From Bimuria novae-zelandiae CBS 107.79 (taxonomy: Eukaryota > Ascomycota > Dothideomycetes > Pleosporales > Didymosphaeriaceae), in NCBI GenBank assembly GCA_010015655.1, contig ML976663.1, positions 885,359-949,358 of the forward strand: a stretch of DNA of 64,000 nucleotides, given 5' to 3'. A program made the translations under genes and the position numbers. How positions within the stretch are numbered: the stretch's first letter is position 1; each line of letters starts with the position of its first letter. Below the pieces are notes generated by a model that was given only the letters and a program-made list of their open reading frames with translations, was not told where the DNA came from and did not search any database. This document shows positions 45,501-57,823 of this stretch, piece after piece.

Positions 45501-45881
45501 GCTGTTCCATAAATGTCAGCATGGGATGTCCGGTGCGTTATAGCCTTGCTTAGTCAAGCATACCTCTGCAATGGAATCCACCACGTCCTTCGCCTCTTGG
45601 AAGCACGCCTGCTCTCCCCCGATATCAAAGCAAAATTTCCGCAACGATTCCGGGGCATGGGCATGGGCGAGGGGGTATTCCTTCGGGTCTCGTTCACTCA
45701 GGCTTCGAGGCGGCTTGAACAACAACGGTGGAAACTGCGTCGTGGTAGTAGTTGTTGTAGTAACAACCGTCGTCGTTGTCGCCGGCGCCATCGACAGATG
45801 TGCCACGGTGTAGGGCTCCATGGCTTGTGTCGGTAACGTTGTGACACTAGCGGTCTCGGTATCGCGAGCTGAAGCTGCCAT
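42540..45881 (-). CDS. CDC4: SCF F-box/WD40 substrate receptor Cdc4 (Fbw7-type)
   Basis: Exons 45881-45564, 45501-42739 and 42665-42540 give 1068 residues. Cdc4 recruits phosphorylated substrates (such as CDK inhibitors and transcription factors) to the SCF ubiquitin ligase. Exon 1 includes a Thr-rich run and FPPLLFKPPRSLSERDPKEY. A dimerisation-like helix (MKTYVMYQLLRRCTKP) precedes the F-box LLPTELGLHIINFLDVKSM near residue 480. Eight WD40 blades follow, from HVVTCLQFDTDKILTGSDDT to the last blade ending MTYIEVLDF; Arg residues in RSVRVWD, SSLRVWK and CTVRVWK are where Cdc4 contacts the phosphodegron. The final 72-nt intron must be spliced to give the C-terminal acidic tail GHETEDMDDFIDAELV; reading through it gives a different, unlikely tail. 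The large disordered N-terminal half is typical of fungal orthologs. Confidence 0.93.
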
Positions 45882-47555
45882 ATCTCGCCACTTCTCGCAG
45901 CACGTCGAGTAACACTCGACCCGCCCTATATGGCCCTTCAACCGCTGTTTCGCGCTGTGATGGCTGCCACCTGGGTCGACACGTTGTGGACTCGGAGATG
46001 TGTACGTATGGGCTCGGGGCCTCGACGGGCGGGGACGAGCTGGCGGATTTGCGGACACGAGGGGGCTCACTCAAGCAGACATGAGTGTAGGCGCAGGACT
46101 CGGGCTCTTGCGAAGAAGGTAGAAGCAGATATGGTGTCGTTCGCGTCGGGTAATCGCCGTGGCTGCGGTCGCTGTGACGGGCGGCGACTGGTGAAAGAGC
46201 CGCGTTCGGACGCTGACAGCAACGAGTGAGCACCGCTTCCAAGGTTAGCAAGTACTCGGGTGAGGAAATCACGCGTGTGAAAGAGGGTTTTCGGTGGGCG
46301 GAGTGTTGAGTGGGGTGTGTAGTAGTGAGGGAGGAGCAACACTAGGGCTATTGCTCTGCCGAGCCTTGGAGGCGGCTGGCACGGGTCGTGCTGAAGGCGG
46401 CGACCCCGGCCACAGTATTTCTCACGCTGAGCCCATCCCCATACCAGGACTTCCTTGGTAGAAAATGCTCATTGCTACGCGCGTTTTATCTTATCCTAGC
46501 CCTCCGTACACCGCCATGCGCATTTGCTCTTCTCCTTGCACATTGCACCTTCCCATTATTCACAGTGTAAAAATGCAACGCCTCTGCATGCACGCCGTAA
46601 GCGTGCGTGGGCTTCATTGCACGATTACACCGTTGCAGACACTTCTTCCGTGCCTATCGAACGCCTCCTGTTTCCGAAGGTCTTGTCTCTGCATTGCTTC
46701 GGAGCGATGCACGGCCTCGGAGCGGCGTGGCGAACCTCCCTGTCTCTGTTGGTCTTTGTCCAGCCTTCCCTCCATCACCGGAACGGCTTCGTATCACGAC
46801 AAATGACCACCAGCCGAGGAACGTCGTCCCAGGGCAATGCACTACAGAGTGTTGGGTCGGAGATCTTGCACGCGCAATATGCTCAGCTATCTCGTCCGCA
46901 ACGACTCCACCAATCGGCACAGCTGTGTGCAAAACCGCATCTTGCGTCCAACTACTTTTTGAATCCCCTAATTTCCTCGCTTCAAAGGCGACGGATCTAT
47001 TTGCTCCATGATTGTATGGATCATGTATATATGTATATAAAGCTAAGCTTTGTAGGCCGATGACACGTGTTGTAATCTGTACCTTTCGAGTGTTGTACAT
47101 CATGATACATTCGCGCGCTGGACGACAGTCTGACGAGTTTACCGAATACAGTACGATGATTCAATCAAAGGAGTTCTCTCCAAGTGTTTGTGTCGGGCGT
47201 CTCGAGGATGCAGGAGCTATTGAACACACGGTCAACCTGGTCTTAGTAACTCATGCGCGAGGGTAAGGCACAACCACAGCTGCATTATCAGTGGATATGT
47301 CCCGAGCTGGGACGATTTGCTACTTTAAGGATATTGTGAACCTCCGATTCACTCTTCTGTAATGGTGATGCTTATGAGCGTCTGCATTTATCCGTCGCTC
47401 TTTCCTCATGGTGGCAGCTGCCGTCTCAGCGTCAAGAACTTCGCCTGCGGCATGACATCCATCCCTTCTTCTACCCACTCCTCCACACTTCTCCATCCGA
47501 CGGGAGGCGGCTTCCTCTCTCCTATTTCACGAAACTGCCTGTGCCTTCGCCTACA
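45882..47555. other. Divergent intergenic region between CDC4 and HOP1
   Basis: 1.67 kb between divergently transcribed genes. Overlapping open frames at 45847-46342 and 46524-47103 have no recognisable features and low plausibility. A TATA-like tatataaag sits near 47034. No gene is supported. Confidence 0.45.
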
Positions 47556-49921
47556 ATGCCGTCCAGGCGTACAAGTGGCACTGCTGTGGTGCGCGCTCGA
47601 AAGCCTACTACCGGTTCCATTGGGAAGGCACAACCCACTCCTACTTCCTCTGCAGCTACGACCCAGCGTTCTTCTACAGGAAACATGGCGGATCTCAAAG
47701 GGAAGGCTCGCAAGAGCACAAATGTGCAAGTAACGTGGCCAGCTAGCGACAGTTCCCAACTGTCGATGCAGGCACATGCTGCAGTCACCGTCCAACAATC
47801 TCCAGATGTCGTACATATCTTTCTATTCAGCGCTGTTAGTACCATTCTGTGGATGAGGGATCTACTACCAGACGATTACTTCCGTACAGCATTCTACGCC
47901 ACTATCAATAAGCACTGCTCTTACCGCGAATTCACAGATGGCAGTGACGACGGTACCACTGTACAAGGGGACCGCTCGCGCCCTAAGGGGTACCACCTTC
48001 GGGTCCTCAAGAGGAATGTGTCCACCCGTGGTGATCAAATCATCAACTGGTTGGCAAGTGGTTCCGACCGCATTGAAGGCTAATGTGATCCGTTGCTTAC
48101 ACACTCCAGGAAATGGGTATCTTCCAGTCGATTCAGCTGGGCTATCTAGGTCAACTTCAGATCGCCATTTTTGCCGACGCAGAGAAACCCACTGAAATGC
48201 TGGAGCTCTACTGTTTTCATTTCCAGTATTCAGCTCCCTTGCAAGATGGCAGCGTCGCTGTCGACTTGGAGGTCGAAGACATCCAGAATAAGCGGATGAT
48301 ATCGCTTAGAGATGCGCGTGAGGCTCTGAATACCGTGGTCAAAAACATGGTTGGATTGAATGGCACAATGCCCCACCTTCCAGAGCGCTGCTTCATGAGC
48401 CCCTACCTTGTCTGGTGAGTGGAATCAGCAAAGGGTTGAGATCCTCACTAACGGCTTCGCACAATAGGAACGAGCGGAGGCCTTCCGGATATCAGCCTCC
48501 AGGCTTTCATCCATCCCACGACACAAATATAAGCTTCCCTAACACCGAAGGATGGACCATGGAAACCAGTACCTGCGGGCAAGTGAAAACTGGTTTCCAA
48601 GCAATCAATCTCGGAATTGCATACACAAAAGGAATCGCATTCGATGACGACGGTGATGCTGTTGTGATGCCGAATTTCAACTATGGAGAGGCTTTCAGCC
48701 GACTGGGGCCCTTCTGCATTCAGACTGACGTCGCCTACCATCAGGAGCACATTGTACATGACAGGAGTGAAGAGCTGCCCACGCCCCGCCTAAGTTCAGT
48801 TGCTGGAGATGATGCCGATCTTTCGCCAACAGCCCAGTCACGGCGTACGACTGTAGGCGCTCCTGACGACGAGTCAGATGCATTGCCCCAGGTGGACATG
48901 AATTTCAGTGCTGGTACGCAGGATAGGGAAGAACTTTCCCGCTTGAAAGCATTGGTGAGGGAACAATATAAGTTACAGGGTGGCATTCCCTACTAACGCT
49001 GCAATAGCAACCTATTGAGCTGCAACAGACACACGACACTCAGCTTATTCCACGATCGCCAAGTGCGTCGTCGCAGATGGATTTCTCTGCAGGCACTACT
49101 CAGGAGCGGCGTAGGAAAGGAGGCGTCGTGGACGTTCCTCAGACGGCGATGTCACAGACATCTAAACCGTCCGAGTCAATCAATATGAACTGCGAATGCG
49201 GGACGAAGGAAAAGAACAATATCATCCAGTGCTGTACCTGCGATGCCTGGCAGCATGCCCAGTGTTACGCATACGAAGGGCCAGGAGACGCCAGGTTACC
49301 CACGAAACACCGCTGCTATACTTGTTCGTCAGGACCTACTATCGGCGAGCATCTTGACGAGGTGACAAAGCTTACGCGTACTCGACAATTAATCCACTGC
49401 ATCCAAGTCCGTGGCCTGACTTCACCAAGTCAAATCGCAAAGACGCTGGGTAAGTAAAGGCAGTTTGATCGTGGAAGCCATGACTGACATGACAGGGTAC
49501 ACCCGGGTCGATGTAGTGAGCTTGCTGGAAGCACTCAGGCAGAACAACCTCGTCTTCATGAAGAACATGCACAGGAAATCTGAACATGTAATGCTCAATC
49601 CAGCTGAAGAGTCCAAGCGAGCATTGTCAGAGAGCTATCTCAACCCTGCGAAGAGCATTGAGAAGTTGGTAAATGTAATAATTACATTGGTCTCGCTCCC
49701 ATCACAAGTTACTGACCTGGATACTACAGGCTAAGAACGTTGCCGCGGTTCCCATGGTTCACAGCACTCCAGGACGAAAGCGAAAGGACGTTGGATCTCC
49801 TGGCCATGAAGCCCCTCCAAAAACGCCTCGACTTTCGCGTCCATATCCAAATCTAACCTTCGACAGCAATGAACCTTATACTCCAGACACCGTGGGTCAT
49901 ACGAGCCAAGCTTTTGACTGA
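47556..49921 (+). CDS. HOP1: Meiotic HORMA and PHD-finger protein Hop1
   Basis: Six exons, 47556-48053, 48110-48414, 48468-48954, 49008-49449, 49496-49668 and 49730-49921, give 698 residues. Hop1 is the chromosome-axis protein of meiotic prophase that promotes inter-homolog recombination. The HORMA domain spans roughly residues 65-370: VVHIFLFSAVSTILWMRDLLP, LRVLKRNVSTRGDQIINWL, EMGIFQSIQLGYLGQLQIAIF, LELYCFHFQY and GFQAINLGIAYTKGIAF. A PHD-type finger follows, with CECGTKEKNNIIQCCTCDAW, QHAQCY and RCYTC, then a winged-helix-like segment (GLTSPSQIAKTLG, YTRVDVVSLLEALRQNNLVF) and a basic tail (PGRKRKD). The first intron (48054-48109) uses a GC donor (gcaagt) with a normal AG acceptor; no GT donor gives an open frame. 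The other four introns are GT-AG and keep frame. Its presence implies a meiotic programme. Confidence 0.92.
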
Positions 49922-51715
49922 AAGGGTACCGCTGCCGCTTGAGGTAATGGTACGTGATCAATTTTCGGGGAAACTAGTGCGGAGTGAACTGCATACCAGG
50001 TACGAAGGGATTTACGGGGCTTGTGACGAAGGATTAGTTGATTCAACCCCTCCCAGGGGCATGAATCCATCTACAAGCCTTATCAAGATCTGGGCTCGCT
50101 GCACATCGAATGCGCAATGCGAGCGTGTCCATCACGTATTCAATTATAGATAGACGCGCAGAATGTTAATGCGCTGTTGTACAAGCAATTTACCCCTGCG
50201 CTTAATGGCTGGCACGCCTTGCGATTTATGTACCACCTCAGAAGAACGGCCAACGCACTCAGCAAAACGCATTCAATTTCGCATCGGAATGGCACAGACG
50301 AGACAATAGATGAAATGGGAAGTCGCGGTGACGACAAGCACTGCGCAGAAATTGGTGGCGTAGTGTGCCCGTGCCGCATGCTGCAAGTCATGGAACAGAC
50401 GGCGCGAGTGTCTAAACCTAATAAGTGTCGCAGGCTCGCCGACAACGACAGACACTAGGAGAGCCATTGCTGCAATCATCGCGCGCGGAGGTGAGGCTCG
50501 TCGGTTCACATGCCGAACCAGAGTCGGAGGGAGGGACTGCTCACGAGTGCGCCATCGCCGGCGGGGGTATGTAATCAAATCCATATGTATTGCGAAGAAA
50601 CATTATTGCGCCGATCGGGATTACTGCCTTCTCTGTCGAGTGTGTACATGCAATTATCTGCGGTGCAGCGACGGATAGAACGGCCATGCGGACACAACAG
50701 CCTGCTGTGGCGTCTCAAATTCTGCCATAGTACGAGCTGTACCTGCGATCAGAAACGTTCAATGTTGCTTCTTTGATGGAGCACTTTTTGTGTGACCGCT
50801 TTGAAAGGGAATTGCTTCCTCGGTGGATACTCGTGGTTCTGTCTCGCTTTTCACCCGACTGCTCGTGATCACCCTCATTCCAAGGTTTGAATCCGGGTTG
50901 GTCTGACTACGTGCGATCGATGCCAACGAGCATGGAGTATCGGACGAAGCCTGCGTGCTTACAGAGCCGTCAACTCTGGTCGTCTCGACATAGCGGTCGC
51001 TATTGCATGCGGAGGAGCAGGCCATACTGTCCAGGGCCCTTGCGAAACTTCCCGGCAAGCGCCAGGCCGTGTGGAAGAGATCCGCACGACATGTGAGCGC
51101 CACCAATGGCAATGGTGCACGGGGCATTAGCGCCTGCATTGTCCCCTGGATCCGCTCCAGGTAGGTTGGCCGTGGTCCTCTGGGCAGCGAAAGCAACCGA
51201 GTGCAAAGATACCATGGGGGTTAGAACAAACAATTATCCTGGGTCTCCTGATGGCTTCAGCGGCGCTTGTCCACTTCCTATCTCGAGCAGCCCGCTCGTG
51301 TGTTCCTCGTGCCAGGTCTCTCGAACCCTTCGAATTACAACCGCTTTTGTACGCACACTCTGCCAGGTACTGCTCGCGAAATTGGGCACTGGTCCAGAGC
51401 CCGTGCTTGAACCATATTCTGGACGCTCGAGGCTGCCTCTCGCTCGTACATCGCACTACCCACCTCTCCCAGGCGGTCCATCCCAACAGAACCCGCTCTC
51501 ATATGGTCCCGACAGCAACCGAGTCGGTGGCCGCGCAGTTGGGGCTTGCCGCCGCGTTCTTCTGGAAACCCATGCTGCTCTTTAGACAGATGGTCTAAGA
51601 CGCTGTAAGGGTCCGCGACCGCGACTCAGTTGCTCCTTTCTAGAACCTCACTGAATCGCACAGTTTTCGATCAAGCCACCAATCTCGCATCGCGACAGTC
51701 CAGTATCAGTCCATC
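49922..51715. other. Intergenic region of 1.8 kb, no gene supported
   Basis: Open frames at 50759-51196 (minus) and 51106-51598 (plus) are Arg/Ser/Pro/Leu-rich and featureless. I see no signal peptide, domain or splice structure. The right part is probably the long 5' leader and promoter of the next gene. Confidence 0.45.
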
Positions 51716-54616
51716 ATGGGCCGGCACCGAGGACCCAAGTTTCACTTCCCCATACCTGGGCGCAAGTCCAGCTCGAAGGTCGACAAGAGCTGCGATGACC
51801 TTACCAAGATACCCTCCATTCCTTCGATCACGTCAGTTCCCTCTGCCTCGGAGATGTCGCTCCGTTACGACGAATCATCGAGTATCTCCAGCAAGGCCCA
51901 ACGCTTGCTCGGGACCGCCCCTCCTCCCTTCCGTACCATGTCGGAACAATCTTCGGTGCCTCCTAGCCCTGGGTACATGAGCGTGACTGTGTCCGACTCT
52001 GGGTCAAACTACGATGACAGTGTGTCTTCCACAGCAGTTGGGAATAGTAGATTTGGATTTCTCAAGCGACCAGCCGTATCCAAACGAGCATCGTCCAATA
52101 TTATACCTCCAAGCATAGCGTACAATGGTGACGAAGGGTCAAATTACAGCTACACCAGCAGGCAGCTACACCCAGCGACGTCAAACTCAACCTTACGCTC
52201 ACACTACGATGCCAAGAACTCTCCTTTGTCGATATCGCAGCAAACGTCTGACTCCGCAGTTCGAGATATGGCACTTCGGAAAGGAAAACCCCAAATTGGC
52301 CGGCGTAACTACGACCTCGTGCCAAGTCCATTGGCTCAAGAGATTGAGGACGATTACCCAAATGATCACCAGTGGAGCAAGCCACTGCGGCTTGATCTGT
52401 CGAAGCTCTTTCCTAAACCAAGGGGTCACGGAGAACAGAATTCAAAAGGAACGCTCCTTTCGCCAACCAAGCTAGTAAACTCTCCCACAGCGATGTCGAC
52501 GTTTTCCGATTACTTTCCTCGCCCCATGACCCGCGAACCGACTCCGCAACCAAAGGGGCACGCGAAGTTGACCAAACCACAGCGACAACGGGTACCTTCT
52601 GTACAACCAGTGATACCTACATCTCCTGTCCGGTTGTACAAACACGACGTGTACGACAATGCCAAGATCAATGTCCGACGGCCACCCCGTGGAATCAAAC
52701 ACTGGTTCGAGGGCCTGAGCGAGGATAGCGATGAAGAAGATGAGGAGGAAGAGGAACACACACCCATACACGCACCGGCTCCGATCAATCCTTCCAGGCA
52801 CTACCCGGCGGCCAGGAAGACATCACGTAGTTCCCTCCTGCAGGAAGCCACAGTACCGAAGCACCAATCACGTGCTTCTCAGTACCTACCGGAACCCAAG
52901 AAATCTCAGCAATTCTACGGCAGCTCCACCGGAGTGCCGACACTGAATTCACTGAGTTCATTTTCAATACAGAGCGAATCGTCGTTAGGTACAACGAGAA
53001 CGAAAGAGTCGGCATTCTCCAAGAGCAACCTGCAAAATTTGAGCGTTCTATCGTTCTCTTCATCGGACGATGAAGGAGAGCGGCAACGCTCGAAGAGCTC
53101 TAGATCTAGACGCAAAGTTTCAGTTCGAGACAGCATTGATATGAGTGACTCTGGAGATATCATCATTGGCGAAGCTCAAGCATTTGAAGTACGACCTCAA
53201 ATACATTCTAGGAGACCGTCGGCGGGTAAACTAAGCTTGATTTCAACATCGACGAATGCAGCTACGATCGAAGTGATGTATACACCAGAGTCGACATACA
53301 CTCCAGTCGCGCGGAGCTCGACTACCAGCAAGCGGGCAAGCCACGCGAGACAACCCTCTATTATCCACGAAGTCGAAGACAAACGGCCAAAGACAGCACA
53401 GCCCGGTCCTCATTCGCCTTCCGTGAGAAGTACACGCACTTCGAAAAGTGAGCCCAGGTCTCAAGAGGAGGTACGGAAGTTTATGGCAGTCACACCGGAG
53501 GAGGAGGCACTGCTGGAAGCGTTACGAAAAAAGCGAGTAGCAATGGCCCAGCAAAATCATTCGAAGGGGTACGATTCAGCTGTCAAGCAGGAAGAAGTCC
53601 GCCAACGTACACCACCAGAGAGGGCTCTTCGGAAGATTCACCGTACATCAGGGTTTCTCGCGGCTGAAACTCCTTCGGTCAGCCCTGTGCGCATCGTGGA
53701 GACGAAGAAGAAAGTGAATCCGAAATCAGTCGGGTCTGAAACACTGCCCTTTCTTGCCCCTCCCCGAGGGCGTATGCTAGACCCCTTGGATTCGAATTTT
53801 GGCTTCAGTATTCTCCGCGACAGCTCGTCCTGTGATCCCAGTGCGGGCCGTGATTTCTCCACGTTCAACCGTCGCTTGTCTAGACCTCTCCTTTCACCCC
53901 CTGACTTCTCACCGCTCGATCTCTTTCCCTCGCCCACCCCTACTGCTAGCGTAGCATCACCTAGCACCACCGGCCAGGCTTCTCCTCTCTCATCGCCGGT
54001 CACTCCCCGTATGCGACACGGTGAAGACGACGTACACGTCAAGGTTGCCAGCAGCGAACCATCCTGGAATAGCGATACCGACGAAGTCGCAGTGCTCGAA
54101 ACGGGTGTGCTCGATCCACCAACTGGAAGCATCAAGCCCGAGGAGGCACAAACGCAGCATCAACGTCGCCGGACCGCGTCGAGCGGCGAGGGAATCCCTT
54201 TCCCACTTTCAACTAAACACCATCCGACAGAGTCTCGCAGCCTCGCACCCGTTACCGAAGCGTCGTCCCGTCCCAGGAGCATCGGCGAGCCTCTAGAGCC
54301 TCAGCCAAAGTTGCCGAAGAAAAGTATCATGCGCAATCCTTCGCTCTCTATCACAACCACGGGCCTGCCGAAGAGCAGGCACAACAGCATCGTCTCCAAC
54401 CACACCGCTTCGCCCAACCGCTCCGGCCACCCTGAACGTCGGTCCAAACAGATCAGTCGCACAGGCAGCCTAGCTAGCATGAGCAGCGTCGCCAGCATCA
54501 GGCGAGATAGCGTCGCTGTGGGCACGGCGAGCACACGGTGCAGCGTCAGCGAGGACGTGCTCGCAGCCTGGGGCAGCCTCGGTGGCATGCGCGACTACGA
54601 CGGCGCGCGGTGGTAA
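51716..54616 (+). CDS. Large Ser-rich disordered fungal protein
   Basis: An intronless frame of 966 residues beginning MGRHRGPKFHFPIPGRKSSSK. Almost the whole protein is low-complexity, rich in Ser, Pro, Arg, Thr and Lys, with many SP/TP and RRxS-like sites suited to kinase control. A short acidic patch (EDSDEEDEEEEEH) lies at about residue 337-350 after an aromatic-containing piece (GIKHWFEGLSED) that may be a conserved binding segment. A helical stretch with EEALLEALRKKRVAMAQQN near residue 597-617 could be a short coiled coil. The end has repeated SxxS motifs (GSLASMSSVASIRRDS). I do not recognise a named family; the style fits fungal cell-polarity or septation scaffolds, but that is only an impression. 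Codon use and frame length make it surely coding. Confidence 0.82.
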   Translation: MGRHRGPKFHFPIPGRKSSSKVDKSCDDLTKIPSIPSITSVPSASEMSLRYDESSSISSKAQRLLGTAPPPFRTMSEQSSVPPSPGYMSVTVSDSGSNYDDSVSSTAVGNSRFGFLKRPAVSKRASSNIIPPSIAYNGDEGSNYSYTSRQLHPATSNSTLRSHYDAKNSPLSISQQTSDSAVRDMALRKGKPQIGRRNYDLVPSPLAQEIEDDYPNDHQWSKPLRLDLSKLFPKPRGHGEQNSKGTLLSPTKLVNSPTAMSTFSDYFPRPMTREPTPQPKGHAKLTKPQRQRVPSVQPVIPTSPVRLYKHDVYDNAKINVRRPPRGIKHWFEGLSEDSDEEDEEEEEHTPIHAPAPINPSRHYPAARKTSRSSLLQEATVPKHQSRASQYLPEPKKSQQFYGSSTGVPTLNSLSSFSIQSESSLGTTRTKESAFSKSNLQNLSVLSFSSSDDEGERQRSKSSRSRRKVSVRDSIDMSDSGDIIIGEAQAFEVRPQIHSRRPSAGKLSLISTSTNAATIEVMYTPESTYTPVARSSTTSKRASHARQPSIIHEVEDKRPKTAQPGPHSPSVRSTRTSKSEPRSQEEVRKFMAVTPEEEALLEALRKKRVAMAQQNHSKGYDSAVKQEEVRQRTPPERALRKIHRTSGFLAAETPSVSPVRIVETKKKVNPKSVGSETLPFLAPPRGRMLDPLDSNFGFSILRDSSSCDPSAGRDFSTFNRRLSRPLLSPPDFSPLDLFPSPTPTASVASPSTTGQASPLSSPVTPRMRHGEDDVHVKVASSEPSWNSDTDEVAVLETGVLDPPTGSIKPEEAQTQHQRRRTASSGEGIPFPLSTKHHPTESRSLAPVTEASSRPRSIGEPLEPQPKLPKKSIMRNPSLSITTTGLPKSRHNSIVSNHTASPNRSGHPERRSKQISRTGSLASMSSVASIRRDSVAVGTASTRCSVSEDVLAAWGSLGGMRDYDGARW

Positions 54617-55577
54617 ACACCGCTTCCTCTCCTCCCAAAATTACATACCTCATGTCTCCTATACATCTCGTCCAGCGACGACGACTACGAACGATCTCTC
54701 GTATCTCCTATATCATATCACACTTGCTGGTGTGCTTCCACACCGCACTATCACAGTATTGTTACGACGACATATATTTCCTTATCTGTCTCACCATCTG
54801 TTCACCAAGGTTTGATACCCCACTGCGGCGGGCGGGCTGGTGTATCCCCGCCCTATTGTTTAACTTTTACCTGTATATTTTATAATCAGTCTCTTTGGCA
54901 TGGATGGATGCCAGCAAGGCGCGGCGCTATACGAGTTCCCTAGTCTGGTCGCATGCGGTATTTGGGTATTTTTTTTATGAGCGAGCGTAGCATAGCGGAG
55001 CGACGCATTGGTTACGTTGGGGAACGGGGAGGTTACTTAGTAGAATAAGGGTGCGGTGTGAAAATAATGATAGCGTGTGCTGTCAGTGATTCCAAGGTTG
55101 TGATTTGCTTTCAAGATGCTTCCGGGGGTGACATCGAGTGCTCTGGTCTGCGTGGTGGTATGGTTGGAGAAGAGTGTGAGGTGTACGGAATTATTGGGAA
55201 GTCTTCTAGCATGTGGGTTCTTGCTTGCGGTGGAAGACGCAAGGGTGGCTGGCTAACGAATTCAGCAAGACCGCCTACAGGGTAGTGACCATGGCGTCGC
55301 CACTGTATTCTCCACGTTTACGGACAGTATGTCGCTAGAAGTGGTTGATTTCAACTTCACGGGCTACAGGTATGAAGCTGGTTGAAATATCCAGTAAGTG
55401 CCGTCCGTGCGCACTGTGGCAGAGGCCTTCAGCACCCCGTATGTTGACCTGGAACCTATATAAATACCCTAGAACCCGAGCTGCTGCTGTTCTACACACC
55501 CCATCAGTACACCCAGCCTCTAAATACGGGACGACAGCCTCTCCGTTTCCCTCCAACTGGCTTCGACCCTGTCCATC
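54617..55577. promoter_or_regulatory. Intergenic region with a TATA box before the broken F-box-like gene
   Basis: 961 bp. A clear tatataaat lies at about 55457-55465, some 115 bp upstream of the ATG at 55578, a plausible core promoter for the following gene. The remainder shows no gene. Confidence 0.5.
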
Positions 55578-57209
55578 ATGAGCGGTCACAATCACCATTC
55601 GTCATTGGCGGACCGTCTCATCGAGATTAGGCGGAAGGCTCGAGACGGTGATGAATATGCCCGTGTCCAATACTTCAATCTGCAACTTCAGCCTGCACCA
55701 CATGATCGTATGGACTGCAAGGAAAACGCATGGCGGTACGTGTGGAACCCAGCTCCACGCCAGCATGACTTCGTCATCCGGACCATCCTCGCGACGATCA
55801 AGAAGCTGAAGCGCGATCACTGCGACTTCGCTAACGCCGGTGTCAAGGTTTTCAGCACGACAAACGAGTCCCCGACTTGGCCTCTCCATCCCTTACATCC
55901 TGCCGACGAGTACTGCACGAAGTTGTACACGTTCACACAAGACCGACAGGAAGTCCCACTCACTGTCCAAGTAGCGGCTTTCCCGCAAACTGCTCAGCCT
56001 TCCGAGGACAACATCTACATGAAGATACCGGTATCTCAGCGTTGGAAGCCGATCAAAGAGTGGCCTCTTACAATTCGGGCCCCTAAGTTCAAGCACAAAC
56101 TTACAACATTTAAAGAGCATCGCACTTGGTGGTACCGCAACGGTCGCACTTTTGCCTTCGCTGCGCTGCCGGAGGATATACGGCGGATCATCTTCCTTTA
56201 CGCGATTGGGCCTGAGATTTATCCCATGCCGAAGATGACTAAATACGGCACACCCGTGACTCGTTGGCAATCCGAGATAGTGTTTGGCAAAGGTCACCAG
56301 AAACTACCGCGGCAAAAAGATTCCACAGTGACCGTTCTACATCCCAACCTATCGGTCTTGATGCTCAACAAAGCCTATCGCGAAGAAGCTCTCAAAGCGG
56401 GCTGGGAAGCCTCGAAGAAACAATTTCGATATGCTACTACTTTCATAGAGGTTATTGAGTCTCGTGTCGGCGCGGCTGCCAAGTACAACTGCCTGGCAAA
56501 GATACAGTTGGATCTCTCAGAGCGTGACTAGTTCGGCTTCTTCGGGGTGAAGCAGGTTCAAAACCACCTTGAGGCAGAGTCGAACTTCCCAGCAAAGTGC
56601 CTTCGGAAGGACAAGATGCCGAACCTGAAGTACTTAGAGATGCGTCTTCGCAATCCCAAAGACTATCTTTTCACTAGCTCTTACAATCACTTCGACGACC
56701 CCTCGAGGACTTCCGGGTGTCAGCGCGGTATTGTCGACATGATCTATAATTCCGCCTTTCCCTTCGTCTCCCACCTAGGTTCGGGTGTCAAGCTTCTGGG
56801 TTACGTCAAGAAGAAGACAAAGGACAAGTGGGAGAATATCTACACCAACAAGCCGATTTGGTACGACGCCGACCTGGAGATTCAGAGGCTTCTTAGCACG
56901 AAGATGGGAGCCAGCGGACCCGAGGGCTACGGTATCTGGTCGTAAGTACTAGAAACCCGATTAGCGCCTGCAGGAACTGACAATATATGTAGGACAGGGC
57001 TGTGCACATGCAATGCAGTGTGCAAGATGGAACATGAAACCTTTACACAACCGCGCTCCGTAATACTGGACTCAGGCTTCTTCGACTTCGAAGATGCAGA
57101 GCTCGACAACTATACCTTGAACACCATGAAAGGCTATGGAGGTACCATGCCAGGAGCTCCTCTCTTTTCCGAACGATCGTGCGAGCGCGATTGTCGCTGC
57201 CAAAGCTAG
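55578..57209 (+). pseudogene. F-box-like gene interrupted by one in-frame TAG
   Basis: Two inferred exons, 55578-56941 and 56993-57209, make a 526-codon frame broken by a single TAG at 56529-56531 (codon 318). Before the stop, the protein reads MSGHNHHSSLADRLIEIRRKAR and contains an F-box-like helix pair FAALPEDIRRIIFLYAIGPEI near residue 193-213. After the stop the same frame continues for about 208 codons without another stop (FGFFGVKQVQNHLEAESNF ...), then splices at a canonical 51-nt intron into a Cys-containing C-terminus ending RDCRCQS. LSERD-stop-FGFFGV suggests a Tyr codon (TAC) changed by one base. A TATA box precedes it. It may be a young pseudogene, a strain polymorphism, a sequencing error or readthrough; alternatively the 317-residue first part may be made alone. 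Confidence 0.75.
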
Positions 57210-57823
57210 AATGTTAGTCTCCCTAACACTTCTCCTATTCCTCTACAAAAACACCTTGGTGGTAGTGTTGAAAAGGTGTATCGCTAACATTTTAATTCAG
57301 GGGCAGATCCAGGCGACAAACTGGGCGAAAGTGTATTTCCACAAGCGGACCTCACGGTCATTCTTGTTCACTTGAAGCTTCAGTGAGTCGCAGCAAGCCA
57401 TCTGGATGCTTGCTATGCGTTGAACCGAACTTCATTCCTTGTATGTACCGGGCTTCCGACTTAATGTCAGACCGTTCCGCATTCTGCTCGCGATGGAAGA
57501 AGCTTATCTCAAATTCTCACAAGACGCAGCCTAGATGTAGTTCTAAAAGTCCTAATTTTATAGACATTGCGACCGGCTCAAGACCGGTCCGACTTGTTGC
57601 TTCTGGATGGGGCCGGCGTGTGCTTCCATCTCTCGTTGCGCCTGCCACGCGTCATCGCGCCTACCCAACGCTATCGTCACCCATTCTTACTTCAAAGTAC
57701 AAAGTGTACAAAATGCGGAGCACGACTCTGAAGGAGGCCCAGCTAGGGTTTGCGAAGACGTTCGGGATAAAGTTTCTTCGAACGAGCGCATAATCCCCCA
57801 TTCGGTTGACGGTCTCTCTTACG
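57210..57823. other. Intergenic region, no gene supported
   Basis: The gap between the broken F-box-like gene and the PLC-like gene. Open frames here overlap out of frame with the flanking genes and lack features. Confidence 0.4.

Noticed and set aside
50759..51598. Overlapping frames of 115-159 residues as genes
   Set aside because: No domain, splice structure or composition bias supports coding; they overlap each other on both strands.
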